Positions 1 through 5,371 of a stretch of DNA of 8,208 bases are shown here, in pieces. Within the stretch, counting starts at the first letter, position 1, and each line of letters begins with the position of its first letter. Both the position numbers and the translations under genes were made by a program. Source of the stretch: Alphaproteobacteria bacterium (GTDB taxonomy: Bacteria; Pseudomonadota; Alphaproteobacteria; RF32; CAG-239). The notes under the pieces are model-generated. The model saw nothing but the letters and a program-made list of their open reading frames with translations, ran no database searches and was not told where the DNA came from. The DNA lies in contig JAFYWO010000041.1 in the NCBI GenBank assembly GCA_017557925.1, positions 1-8,208 on the forward strand, given 5' to 3'.

Positions 1-137
1 GTGGCAATCCAGTCTAAACAAACCATCCCTCCTCATCATCGCAAAACTTCTAGGTTGTAACAATCAACCTGCGCACATCATCATTGATAGGCTTTCTTAA
101 TACCGTGGCAATCCAGTAACAAAAACATCCTAACTCC

Positions 138-162
138 GTCATTGCGAGCGAAGCGTGGCAAT
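138..162. repeat. REP-like imperfect hairpin, copy 1
   Basis: The inverted 5-mers ATTGC (141-145) and GCAAT (158-162) flank a GC-richer centre, in contrast to the AT-rich surroundings. The same unit recurs at 238-262. This is the conserved core of the intergenic repeat mosaic. Confidence 0.55.
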
Positions 163-237
163 CAACCTCCGCACATCATCATTGATAGGCTTTCTTAATA
201 CCGTGGCAATCCAGTAACAACAAAACATCCTAACCCC

Positions 238-262
238 GTCATTGCGAGCGAAGCGTGGCAAT
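238..262. repeat. REP-like imperfect hairpin, copy 2
   Basis: Identical to the 138-162 unit (ATTGC at 241-245, GCAAT at 258-262). It is followed directly by the second 55-bp copy of the window's first segment. Confidence 0.55.
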
Positions 263-338
263 CCAGTCTAAACAAACCATCCCTCCTCATCATCGCAAAA
301 CTTCTAGGTCAAGGCAATCCAACATACAATAAAACCAC

Positions 339-367
339 AAAAAATCCCCTCTGAACAACAAAGGGGA
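339..367 (-). terminator. Intrinsic terminator of trcR
   Basis: Read on the minus strand, the stem arms TCCCCT (367-362) and AGGGGA (350-345) enclose an 11-base loop and are followed by six T (344-339). It lies 25-60 bases beyond both possible trcR stop codons, so it suits that transcript. Confidence 0.75.
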
Positions 368-424
368 CACAAAACAATCTCTGCCAAAAACTTTAAGCTT
401 CTTTTTTTGCCTTAGTTTTTGAAG

Positions 425-1003
425 CTACTTTTTTGTTGCTTTTTTAACTGTTTTCTTCTTGCTCTTGTTTTCTCTTAACACATTTTGCTGTTGAGAAATC
501 AACATAGCTTTTTCCAACTCTTTTTCAGAACAAAGCCCCACACCCATCGGGTTAATAGGACGAAGGTTAGACATATTAGAGTGAGTTCCTTCACGAATAC
601 TTGCAATAGTATTTTTTGTTGTTCCGATTAACTTACAAATTTGAGAATCAATAACATCAGGACAGTTCTTCAAAATCCACAAAATTGCATTCGGTTTTTC
701 AGCACGTTGCGTCGGAGAAAGAACTTTTTTAGCCTTTGCATTCTTTTCCTTAACATTTCTCTCCAATGGGGTTGCAACTAATGCTGCTTTTTCATCCTTT
801 TCACAACGTTCAATTTCTTCTCTTGACAACTGACCGTTAGAGATAGGACTCACACCCAAAATATTATAAGCAATATCACCATCTGCAATTGCTTGAATTT
901 CCAATTCATGAAGTTCACAAAAGTCAGCAATTTGCTTAAAAGTTAATGTTGTATTTTCAACCAACCAAACTGCCGTTGCTTTAGGCATCAAAGGTGCTGT
1001 CAT
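425..1003 (-). CDS. trcR: TrcR-family cell-cycle transcriptional regulator (DUF1013)
   Basis: This 192-residue protein matches the DUF1013/TrcR family, regulators described in the alphaproteobacterial cell cycle. The N-terminal block (about 1-75) has the family pattern PLMPKATAVWLVENT, then AIADGDIA, then GQLSREEIERCEKD. A second helix-turn-helix-like block (about 103-160) has PNAILWILKNCPDVIDSQI, then GTTKNTI, then GLCS. A Lys/Ala-rich basic tail follows. An AAAGGA-type ribosome site lies just upstream of the ATG. The stop is TAG, directly after the heptamer A-AAA-AAG. The -1 frame continues for 11 residues (VASKTKAKKEA) to a TAA at 393-395, giving a 203-residue product that looks like the normal family tail. 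Either the annotated end results from a one-base loss in the A run, or the site frameshifts. Family assignment is firm; the exact C-terminus is not. Confidence 0.88.
   Translation of the reverse strand: MTAPLMPKATAVWLVENTTLTFKQIADFCELHELEIQAIADGDIAYNILGVSPISNGQLSREEIERCEKDEKAALVATPLERNVKEKNAKAKKVLSPTQRAEKPNAILWILKNCPDVIDSQICKLIGTTKNTIASIREGTHSNMSNLRPINPMGVGLCSEKELEKAMLISQQQNVLRENKSKKKTVKKATKK
429..435 (-). other. Slippery A-rich run before the trcR stop
   Basis: In the trcR reading frame the last codons are ACA AAA AAG TAG, giving a properly phased A-AAA-AAG heptamer (positions 434-428 on the minus strand), the class used by E. coli dnaX. A -1 shift opens 11 further codons. Complementary arms AGCTTC (426-421) and GAAGCT (401-396), with a 19-base loop, lie downstream. 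Their 1-base distance is shorter than usual for a frameshift stimulator, and I see no upstream Shine-Dalgarno-like stimulator. Confidence 0.45.
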
Positions 1004-1070
1004 TTCATCATCCTTTCTATATTCAAAAATCCATAAAAACTATTTATAAGAAAAGCTAAAACTAAAATAA

Positions 1071-1076
1071 ATTATA
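1071..1076 (-). promoter_or_regulatory. Candidate -10 element of trcR
   Basis: The minus strand reads TATAAT, a consensus -10, preceded by TTGTA. No convincing -35 is seen 17 bases upstream. A start near 1064 would give a leader of about 60 bases. The region 1004-1182 otherwise holds only the hairpin at 1132-1156. Confidence 0.35.
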
Positions 1077-1131
1077 TACAAGTCTAATGTTTTGTTTTCT
1101 ACAATAGTTTTATACTTTTTCCTTAAAATTT

Positions 1132-1156
1132 AGACCTGCATTTTATATACAGGTCT
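1132..1156. terminator. Hairpin between rpmE and trcR, possible terminator
   Basis: A perfect 7-bp stem, AGACCTG (1132-1138) and CAGGTCT (1150-1156), has an 11-base loop. It lies 27 bases past the rpmE stop, where a terminator is expected. However, the better T-rich tail follows on the plus strand (TATTTTTATC); on the minus strand only an AAATTTT stretch follows. It may be a weak or bidirectional terminator, or an RNA-end stabiliser. Confidence 0.45.
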
Positions 1157-1182
1157 TATTTTTATCTTTTTAAGTTTTTTGC

Positions 1183-1413
1183 TTAGTTACCAGATTTTAA
1201 ACCAAACTTAGCAAATTTAGCATTAAACTTACCAACTTGACCACCGGAGTCTACCATACGGTGAACACCTGTCCAGGCTGGATGAGATTTAGGATCAATT
1301 TCCAAAGTCATCTTATCGCCTGCTTTACCCCAAGTTGACTTAACTTCTTTAACACTACCATCAGTCATTACATAAGTAATTGTGTGATAGTCAGGGTGAA
1401 TACCTTTTTTCAT
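1183..1413 (-). CDS. rpmE: 50S ribosomal protein L31, cysteine-free type
   Basis: The 76-residue protein is bL31, a component of the large ribosomal subunit. It opens with [10 protein letters not shown] and carries [10 protein letters not shown], then a [14 protein letters not shown] tail typical of the family. It lacks all four zinc-binding cysteines of E. coli L31, so it is the zinc-independent form. The STWGKAGD block is the alphaproteobacterial pattern. The frame is open to a TTG at 1425, but the ATG at 1413 is preferred: GGAG lies at the right distance before it, overlapping that TTG, and family proteins begin MKK/MKA. A good sigma70-type promoter lies just upstream, so it can be transcribed independently of suhB/efp. 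Confidence 0.95.
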   Translation of the reverse strand: MKKGIHPDYHTITYVMTDGSVKEVKSTWGKAGDKMTLEIDPKSHPAWTGVHRMVDSGGQVGKFNAKFAKFGLKSGN

Positions 1414-1455
1414 TGTTATCTCCAAATATTAAACTTCTGACAAAATTTTGCATAC

Positions 1456-1484
1456 TCTATACACTATACTTTTATAGATTGCAA
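1456..1484 (-). promoter_or_regulatory. Sigma70-type promoter of rpmE
   Basis: On the minus strand TTGCAA (1484-1479) and TATAGA (1461-1456) are separated by exactly 17 bases. Transcription should start near 1449, giving a leader of about 36 bases ahead of the GGAG site of rpmE. No terminator is visible between suhB and this promoter, so read-through from the efp operon is also possible. Confidence 0.55.
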
Positions 1485-1508
1485 GCATAATTTTATCTTT
1501 TTTTAAAC

Positions 1509-2309
1509 TTATTTAAAAACTTTAGCAATTTTTTGGCTCAAATTAAAATTAACCCCAACCAAATTACCACTATTCAACACCATAGGCAAGTCTTCTGTTC
1601 TGGTATCATCTTGCTCCATATCCAAAACCATACCACCGGCCTCTTTAACAAGAAGCAAACCTGCGCTGATACTTGCTTGCATTGCATTTGGTGCAATAAC
1701 ACCGTCAAGTTTACCACCGGCAACGTATGCCAAATCCAAAGCTAAACAACCGCTAATACGAACCTCTGCACCTTGTGCAATAACTCCACTCATAACTTTG
1801 TATGAAATATCTTTATCATTCATATCCGGTTTAACAGCAATGATAGCGCCTTCTAAATCCTGTTTGGCTGAAACTCTTAACCTTTCGTGACTTCTAAATC
1901 CTCCTTTATAAGCACCTTTGCCTTTTTCTGCAAAGAACAACTCATCACGATACGGATTATATACAACACCGGCAATAACAACCCCTTTATCAATAAGCGC
2001 AACACTTATTGCAAATTCAGGATTACCATGTGCAAAATTTGCCAATCCTTCTATCACTGAAACACTAAAATAAGAATTTAACTTATTAGGATTCTTACCT
2101 GCAAACACAACAGGATATGCCTCGCCGAATTTAGACAACTCATAACCTATATTTTTTTGCATTCTGTCAAAGGCAACACGCACAAAATCTATACTGCCTT
2201 TGATAGATGTTTGTAAACGTTCTATCTCACTAAAGTCACGACTAAGATTAACAGAAGATTTCTTAACAATCGTAACAATATTAGTAAGCATTGGTGAAAT
2301 GTATGCCAT
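1509..2309 (-). CDS. SuhB/inositol monophosphatase-like protein, likely inactive
   Basis: The 266 residues align with E. coli SuhB along the whole length. The fold is clear: SPMLTNIV start, K37-GS-DFV block, NPYRDELFFAEKGKGAY (118-134), SG-LALDLAYVAGGKLDG (186-203) and LLVKEAGG (219-226). The metal-binding residues are not conserved. The DPLDGTTNF signature is S84-V-I-E87-G-L-A-N-F92, the WD of the second motif is A212-S213, and no EE pair occurs near 67-71. Two-metal phosphatase chemistry is therefore unlikely. E. coli SuhB also binds NusA and supports rRNA antitermination, a role not tied to catalysis, so a structural role is a reasonable inference. The start ATG shares one base with the efp stop (TAATG), implying translational coupling. 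The frame is intact and does not look like decay. I give no gene symbol because function is uncertain. Confidence 0.8.
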   Translation of the reverse strand: MAYISPMLTNIVTIVKKSSVNLSRDFSEIERLQTSIKGSIDFVRVAFDRMQKNIGYELSKFGEAYPVVFAGKNPNKLNSYFSVSVIEGLANFAHGNPEFAISVALIDKGVVIAGVVYNPYRDELFFAEKGKGAYKGGFRSHERLRVSAKQDLEGAIIAVKPDMNDKDISYKVMSGVIAQGAEVRISGCLALDLAYVAGGKLDGVIAPNAMQASISAGLLLVKEAGGMVLDMEQDDTRTEDLPMVLNSGNLVGVNFNLSQKIAKVFK

Positions 2310-2872
2310 TATTTTGCTCTTTCAACATAGTTAGCTTCAGCAGTACCTACAACAATCTTTTCACCGGCAGCAATGAATGGAGGAACACCGATTCTAACAC
2401 CGTTATCCAAAATAGCAGGCTTATAAGAAGATGTAACAGTTTGTCCTTTAATAACAGGCTCTGTTTCAACAACTGTGCAAATAACTTGCTGTGGAAGTTG
2501 AACGGAAATAGGTCTATCGTTGATATGAGAAATACGAACAACCATACCATCAGTTAAAAATGGTCTGGAGTCACCTAAAATATCTAAAGGCATAGAGAAT
2601 TGTTCAAATGTCTCACATTCCATAAATGTTAATCCTGTAGCATCTTCAAACAAGAATTGACAATCTTTGTCTTCAACCATCATTTTTTCAACGCTGTCCT
2701 CTGTTCTAAAACGTTCATTTGTTTTAGTTCCTTCTTCTACAGCTTTCATTTCAACCTGCATAAACGCACCGCCTTTACCTGGTTTAATGTGCTGTGCTTT
2801 AGTAATTGTCCAAGGTTTACCTTTATACTCAATTACCCAACCAATTCTGATTTGACCGGCCAACTGTTTCAT
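2309..2872 (-). CDS. efp: Translation elongation factor P
   Basis: EF-P (187 residues, normal length) binds between the ribosomal P and E sites and relieves stalling at consecutive prolines. The N-terminal KOW-like domain (1-63) carries the tip loop KPGKGGAF. K33 in this loop corresponds to E. coli K34, the residue lysylated by EpmA, so an EpmA-type modification is possible; no epm gene is in this window. The OB domains follow, with ETFEQ near 87, PISVQLP near 120, and the family signature GQTVTSSYKPAILDNGVRIGVP around 142-163, ending GEKIVVGTAEANYVERAK. A GGAGAA site lies about 10 bases before the ATG. It is the first gene of a two-gene unit with the suhB-like gene, which it overlaps by one base. 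Confidence 0.97.
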   Translation of the reverse strand: MKQLAGQIRIGWVIEYKGKPWTITKAQHIKPGKGGAFMQVEMKAVEEGTKTNERFRTEDSVEKMMVEDKDCQFLFEDATGLTFMECETFEQFSMPLDILGDSRPFLTDGMVVRISHINDRPISVQLPQQVICTVVETEPVIKGQTVTSSYKPAILDNGVRIGVPPFIAAGEKIVVGTAEANYVERAK

Positions 2873-2932
2873 CTGATTTATTCTCCATATTTACAATGTT
2901 AATACTAAATTTTAGATTTTATATCTCAGAAT

Positions 2933-2961
2933 TTTCTACGCCTATTTTTTTTATTTTGCAA
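2933..2961 (-). promoter_or_regulatory. Candidate promoter of efp-suhB
   Basis: On the minus strand TTGCAA (2961-2956) lies 17 bases before TAGAAA (2938-2933). The -35 is the same hexamer as at the rpmE promoter. The leader would be about 55 bases. The -10 is only a moderate match. Confidence 0.35.
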
Positions 2962-2977
2962 CAAAAATCTTCCAAAC

Positions 2978-3006
2978 TTGACAAAAAAACTGTTGCTTTA
3001 AATTAT
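2978..3006 (+). promoter_or_regulatory. Candidate promoter of the 3068 gene
   Basis: A consensus TTGACA (2978-2983) is followed by TAAATT (2999-3004, 15-base spacing) or AATTAT (3001-3006, 17-base spacing). Either -10 is weak. The site diverges from the efp promoter within the same AT-rich gap. Confidence 0.4.
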
Positions 3007-3067
3007 TTTTTTCACTATTCTACCACCAGTTAACTAACCTTATGTTTAATTTTTTTAAATTAGTATT

Positions 3068-3499
3068 ATGTGTTCAACTATTACTCCTGCCGACTTTATC
3101 TTGGGAAAGATAAAGAACGGACTTCCTTATGATGAGAGCATCAAAAAGCTTTTAATTTTAGCACTTGATGAACAAACTTATGAGTTAAGAATGTCTTCCG
3201 AAGTAGTTTTATTTTCATTGCCTGACGCTAAAGAACTTTTAACGCACTACCTGCAAGGCAGTGATAAGAAAAGAGACAAAGACTTATGGCTTACAATTAA
3301 CGGTGAAGCCACCCTTATTGAAAAGCCCGAATACGAAGACTTGCTGTTTGAGTATGTATCAAAAAGACCTCTTGATGAAGAAGTTCAAGAGTTGATTTTT
3401 ACACACAAAAACGCCAAAAAACTCTTAAAGTATCACTTTGAAAAGCAAGGACTGGCCCCAAATGTCAAAAGACACGGAGAAGAACTGAAATGGATTTAA
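3068..3499 (+). CDS. Hypothetical protein with short helical repeats
   Basis: I do not recognise this 143-residue protein. It has no signal peptide or membrane segment, is charged (Lys/Glu/Asp-rich) and is probably cytoplasmic and mostly helical. Three degenerate segments share a pattern in which two hydrophobics, a short charged turn and LL-x-x-Y/H recur: VLFSLPDAKELLTHYL (47-62), TLIEKPEYEDLLFEYV (82-97) and LIFTHKNAKKLLKYHF (109-124). This suggests an array of helix-turn-helix hairpins of the kind used for protein binding. No clear ribosome site precedes the ATG, so the start is uncertain; the next in-frame ATG (3191) would remove the first 41 residues. It is a single gene between a candidate promoter and a strong terminator. 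The intact frame and usual codons make it a likely real gene. Confidence 0.65.
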   Translation: MCSTITPADFILGKIKNGLPYDESIKKLLILALDEQTYELRMSSEVVLFSLPDAKELLTHYLQGSDKKRDKDLWLTINGEATLIEKPEYEDLLFEYVSKRPLDEEVQELIFTHKNAKKLLKYHFEKQGLAPNVKRHGEELKWI

Positions 3500-3506
3500 T
3501 CCACAC

Positions 3507-3538
3507 AAAAAAACGGTAGCACAAACTACCGTTTTTTT
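3507..3538. terminator. Bidirectional intrinsic terminator
   Basis: The arms ACGGTAG (3513-3519) and CTACCGT (3526-3532) enclose a 6-base loop and are flanked by seven A on the left and eight T on the right, so either strand gives a stem followed by a U run. It sits between converging genes, 8 bases after one stop and 18 bases from the other, and should serve both. Confidence 0.9.
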
Positions 3539-3555
3539 TATTACAGAAAAAATAG

Positions 3556-4662
3556 CTATTTCTTGCTTACATATTCCAAATACCTCTTTTGTATATCAGA
3601 AAGTTTATAAATACTTTCAATTTCAACATATTCATCATCACCATGCATGCCTTCTCCCGTTCCGGAATGCATAATAACAACCGCCCCTCTTTGAGCAAAC
3701 AACCTAGCATCTGTTGCCCCTCCTATTTGCTCAAATTCAATTTTTCTACCCAAAATTTCTTCTGCAATTTCTTTATATGCCAAAATTTTAGGCTCATTCT
3801 CACTCATTACAACAGGTGTAGAAGAAGAAACAATTTTATACTCAACGCCTTCCATTAAAGCATTTCTCAGATTTTCTTCCAAATCTTCAACACTTGATGT
3901 TTCCACCAAACGAAAATCCAATAAAGCCTCAGAATAAGAAGACACAATATTTGCAACTTCTCCACCTTCAAGTGTTGCAACGTGCATGGTATCAACCCAA
4001 GTATTAGAAGGTTTACCCGTATTCAAATCAAAATAAGGATATTTCTTTCTTAAATTTCTTATCGTTTCAATCAACATTTCGTTTGCATCAAGCCCTTCCC
4101 AGGGAACGGAGCCGTGACAACTTTTACCTTTAGCTTTTAATTTTACAAAAACAGGATTTTTACACTTATTTATAATAACCCCAATATCACCACCCACGTC
4201 ATTATCTAAGACAACTTTTGCCCCGATATTTTTATACCTTTCCAAAAAAGCATCTGTGCTGTGACTACCCTTTTCCTCGTCTGAAGAAAGAATAATACCG
4301 AACTTAACATCAAGACCTTTTTCTATAACATACCTCATACTTTCAAGCCCTACGATTGCAAAGCTTTTCATATCAAGACTGCCTCGTCCGTATAATTTTC
4401 CATCAATAATTTTAGGTAAAAATTGTTCTTCTTTCGCAGCAACAACGTCTAAATGCCCTAAAATCAACACATCTTGCACATCTTCATTATTATTTCTTAT
4501 ATAAATTACCGGACTGGCATTTTCAAACTCCTCAATTGTAATATTGGCACCAATCCCATCTAAACTGCTCCTGATATACTCAAAGCACTTTTTTATTTCC
4601 TCAATATTTCCCGTTACGCTTCTAAAACAAATTAAATCTTCAATCTTTTTAATCAAATCCAT
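3556..4662 (-). CDS. M20-family metallopeptidase (ArgE/DapE-like)
   Basis: The 368-residue protein has the complete dizinc M20 layout. Counting from the chosen start, GHLDVV gives H70 and D72. GRGSLDMKS gives the bridging D97. SSDEEKGS gives the catalytic E129 and metal-binding E130, and a VLDND segment near 152-155 supplies the next acidic ligand. The lid domain has CHGSVPW with H183, and GMHGDDE near 340 gives the last His. The family hydrolyses amide bonds of small substrates (N-acyl amino acids, N-succinyl-diaminopimelate, dipeptides). Sequence alone does not separate these, and there are no biosynthetic neighbours. The frame is open to a TTG at 4683, but the ATG at 4662 is chosen because AAAGAGG lies 6 bases before it. 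It is probably cytoplasmic, as no signal peptide is seen. It is a single-gene unit ending at the shared terminator. Confidence 0.87.
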   Translation of the reverse strand: MDLIKKIEDLICFRSVTGNIEEIKKCFEYIRSSLDGIGANITIEEFENASPVIYIRNNNEDVQDVLILGHLDVVAAKEEQFLPKIIDGKLYGRGSLDMKSFAIVGLESMRYVIEKGLDVKFGIILSSDEEKGSHSTDAFLERYKNIGAKVVLDNDVGGDIGVIINKCKNPVFVKLKAKGKSCHGSVPWEGLDANEMLIETIRNLRKKYPYFDLNTGKPSNTWVDTMHVATLEGGEVANIVSSYSEALLDFRLVETSSVEDLEENLRNALMEGVEYKIVSSSTPVVMSENEPKILAYKEIAEEILGRKIEFEQIGGATDARLFAQRGAVVIMHSGTGEGMHGDDEYVEIESIYKLSDIQKRYLEYVSKK

Positions 4663-4691
4663 TTTCAACCTCTTTACAACCAAAAATCCAT

Positions 4692-4705
4692 TTCCGACTC
4701 CGGAA
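4692..4705. repeat. Small inverted repeat holding a GANTC site
   Basis: TTCCG (4692-4696) and CGGAA (4701-4705) flank ACTC, so a GACTC (4696-4700) sits at the centre. It lies 30 bases upstream of the M20 peptidase start and could be an operator. GANTC is the CcrM methylation site in many Alphaproteobacteria, but a single site can occur by chance. Confidence 0.35.
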
Positions 4706-4746
4706 GAATATCAAAAAAACTTTAATTTTTCATTTAAACACCAACC

Positions 4747-4779
4747 TTTTTCACAAAGTTATCCACAAACATATTCACA
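4747..4779 (+). promoter_or_regulatory. Three DnaA-box-like 9-mers in 12-bp phase
   Basis: TTTTTCACA (4747-4755), TTATCCACA (4759-4767, perfect consensus) and ATATTCACA (4771-4779) are in the same orientation with starts exactly 12 bp apart. The outer two each differ by one base from TTATNCACA. An AT-rich stretch follows. This could be a DnaA-controlled promoter region or part of a replication origin. None of the usual alphaproteobacterial origin neighbours (for example hemE) is present in the window. Confidence 0.5.
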
Positions 4780-4793
4780 AACCCCTTATTTTT

Positions 4794-4826
4794 TTAAGTG
4801 TTTTTTAACTAATCATACATTAAAAT
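4794..4826 (+). promoter_or_regulatory. CtrA-type box and promoter of the SH3/Cys-rich operon
   Basis: TTAA (4794-4797) and TTAA (4805-4808) are separated by exactly 7 bases, the full CtrA recognition pattern. A -10-like TAAAAT follows at 4821-4826. The -35 position, 17 bases upstream (4798-4803), falls inside the box. That is the geometry expected of a CtrA-activated promoter. Transcription would start near 4833, with a leader of about 23 bases. In such AT-rich DNA the pattern may arise by chance, so this is a candidate. Confidence 0.45.
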
Positions 4827-4855
4827 AGATATGTAAGAGTTTTTTTGAGGTAATA

Positions 4856-5341
4856 ATGCGCATAATATTCCTTATCTTATTGATATTCACTATAATACTT
4901 CCGGCACATTCAGCTGTAATAGAGCTTAATCCGGATCAAACACGCTTTGTAGCAATGCGAGCAGATAAAGTAAATGCACGCTCAGGTCCAAATACACGTT
5001 ACCCTATAGAATGGATTTACCAGCAGCAAAATCACCCCGTAGAGATTATTGCCGAATACGAACAATGGCGGAAAATAAGGGATTTTGAAGGCACAATCAC
5101 TTGGGTTAGAAAAAATTTATTAACCAACGCACGTTATGCTCTCATAACAGAACCGGGCACAAACAACGTTTATGCTAAAGAAACTCTCAACTCTGAAGTC
5201 ATTGCAAAAGCAGAATTCGGCGTTATCGGTAAAATTAATCGTTGCACTCTTTCCTTTTGTGAGTTACAATTTGAAAATAATATTACGGGATGGGTTCCCA
5301 AAAACTCAATCTTCGGAGTTAAGAAGAATGAAGAAATATAA
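4856..5341 (+). CDS. Exported bacterial SH3-domain protein
   Basis: The 161-residue protein starts with a signal peptide (MRIIF, then a Leu/Ile core, PAHSA, cleavage near 19-20) and should be periplasmic. Residues about 30-95 form a bacterial SH3 (SH3b) domain: KVNARSGPNTRYPIEWIY, then PVEIIAEYEQWRKIRDFEG and TWVRKNLL. These are family hallmarks for the RSGP loop, the central EYEQWRKI strand and the closing W-V. A second, weaker SH3-like copy spans about 98-155 (VYAKETLNSEVIAKAEFGVIGKI, then GWVPKNSI). Such proteins typically bind peptidoglycan or assist envelope enzymes, but the partner here is unknown. The start has GAGG at good spacing. It ends 30 bases before the Cys-rich protein start with no terminator between, so the two form an operon. 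Confidence 0.85.
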   Translation: MRIIFLILLIFTIILPAHSAVIELNPDQTRFVAMRADKVNARSGPNTRYPIEWIYQQQNHPVEIIAEYEQWRKIRDFEGTITWVRKNLLTNARYALITEPGTNNVYAKETLNSEVIAKAEFGVIGKINRCTLSFCELQFENNITGWVPKNSIFGVKKNEEI

Positions 5342-5371
5342 TTATGTCACATAGATTAGATGGAGACTAAT

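Larger units (their letters stand above)
1..309. repeat. Gene-free mosaic of intergenic direct repeats
   Basis: No gene is supported here. A 55-bp segment at 1-55 recurs without mismatch at 255-309. Between them lies a tandem duplication: 61-158 (98 bp) and 159-258 (100 bp), differing by about two substitutions and a 2-base insertion. The shared core GTGGCAATCCAGT occurs at 1-13, 105-117, 203-215 and 255-267, with a variant starting at 155 and a remnant near 312-320. Two copies of an imperfect hairpin (ATTGC at 141-145 and 241-245, GCAAT at 158-162 and 258-262) carry the GCGAGCGAAGCG centre that I recall from dispersed intergenic repeats in several bacterial genomes. There is no spacer diversity, so this is not a CRISPR array. 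It looks like nested copies of a small REP-like dispersed element. Confidence 0.85.

Noticed and set aside
1..309. Regular repeats as a CRISPR array
   Set aside because: The repeats are long and nested, the sequence between cores is itself repeated, and there are no unique equal-length spacers.
1533..2902. Plus-strand open frames opposite the suhB-like gene and efp
   Set aside because: They lie antisense to clear conserved genes, have low-complexity composition and lack ribosome sites.
4544..4828. Plus-strand open frame across the M20 start and the intergenic region
   Set aside because: Its composition is Phe/Ser/Thr-rich AT noise, it overlaps the M20 coding region and the DnaA/CtrA-like sites, and no ribosome site is seen.
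5360..5371. ATG at 5360 as start of the Cys-rich protein
   Set aside because: The GGAGA ribosome site overlaps this ATG and is correctly spaced for the ATG at 5372, which also gives a more typical signal peptide start.
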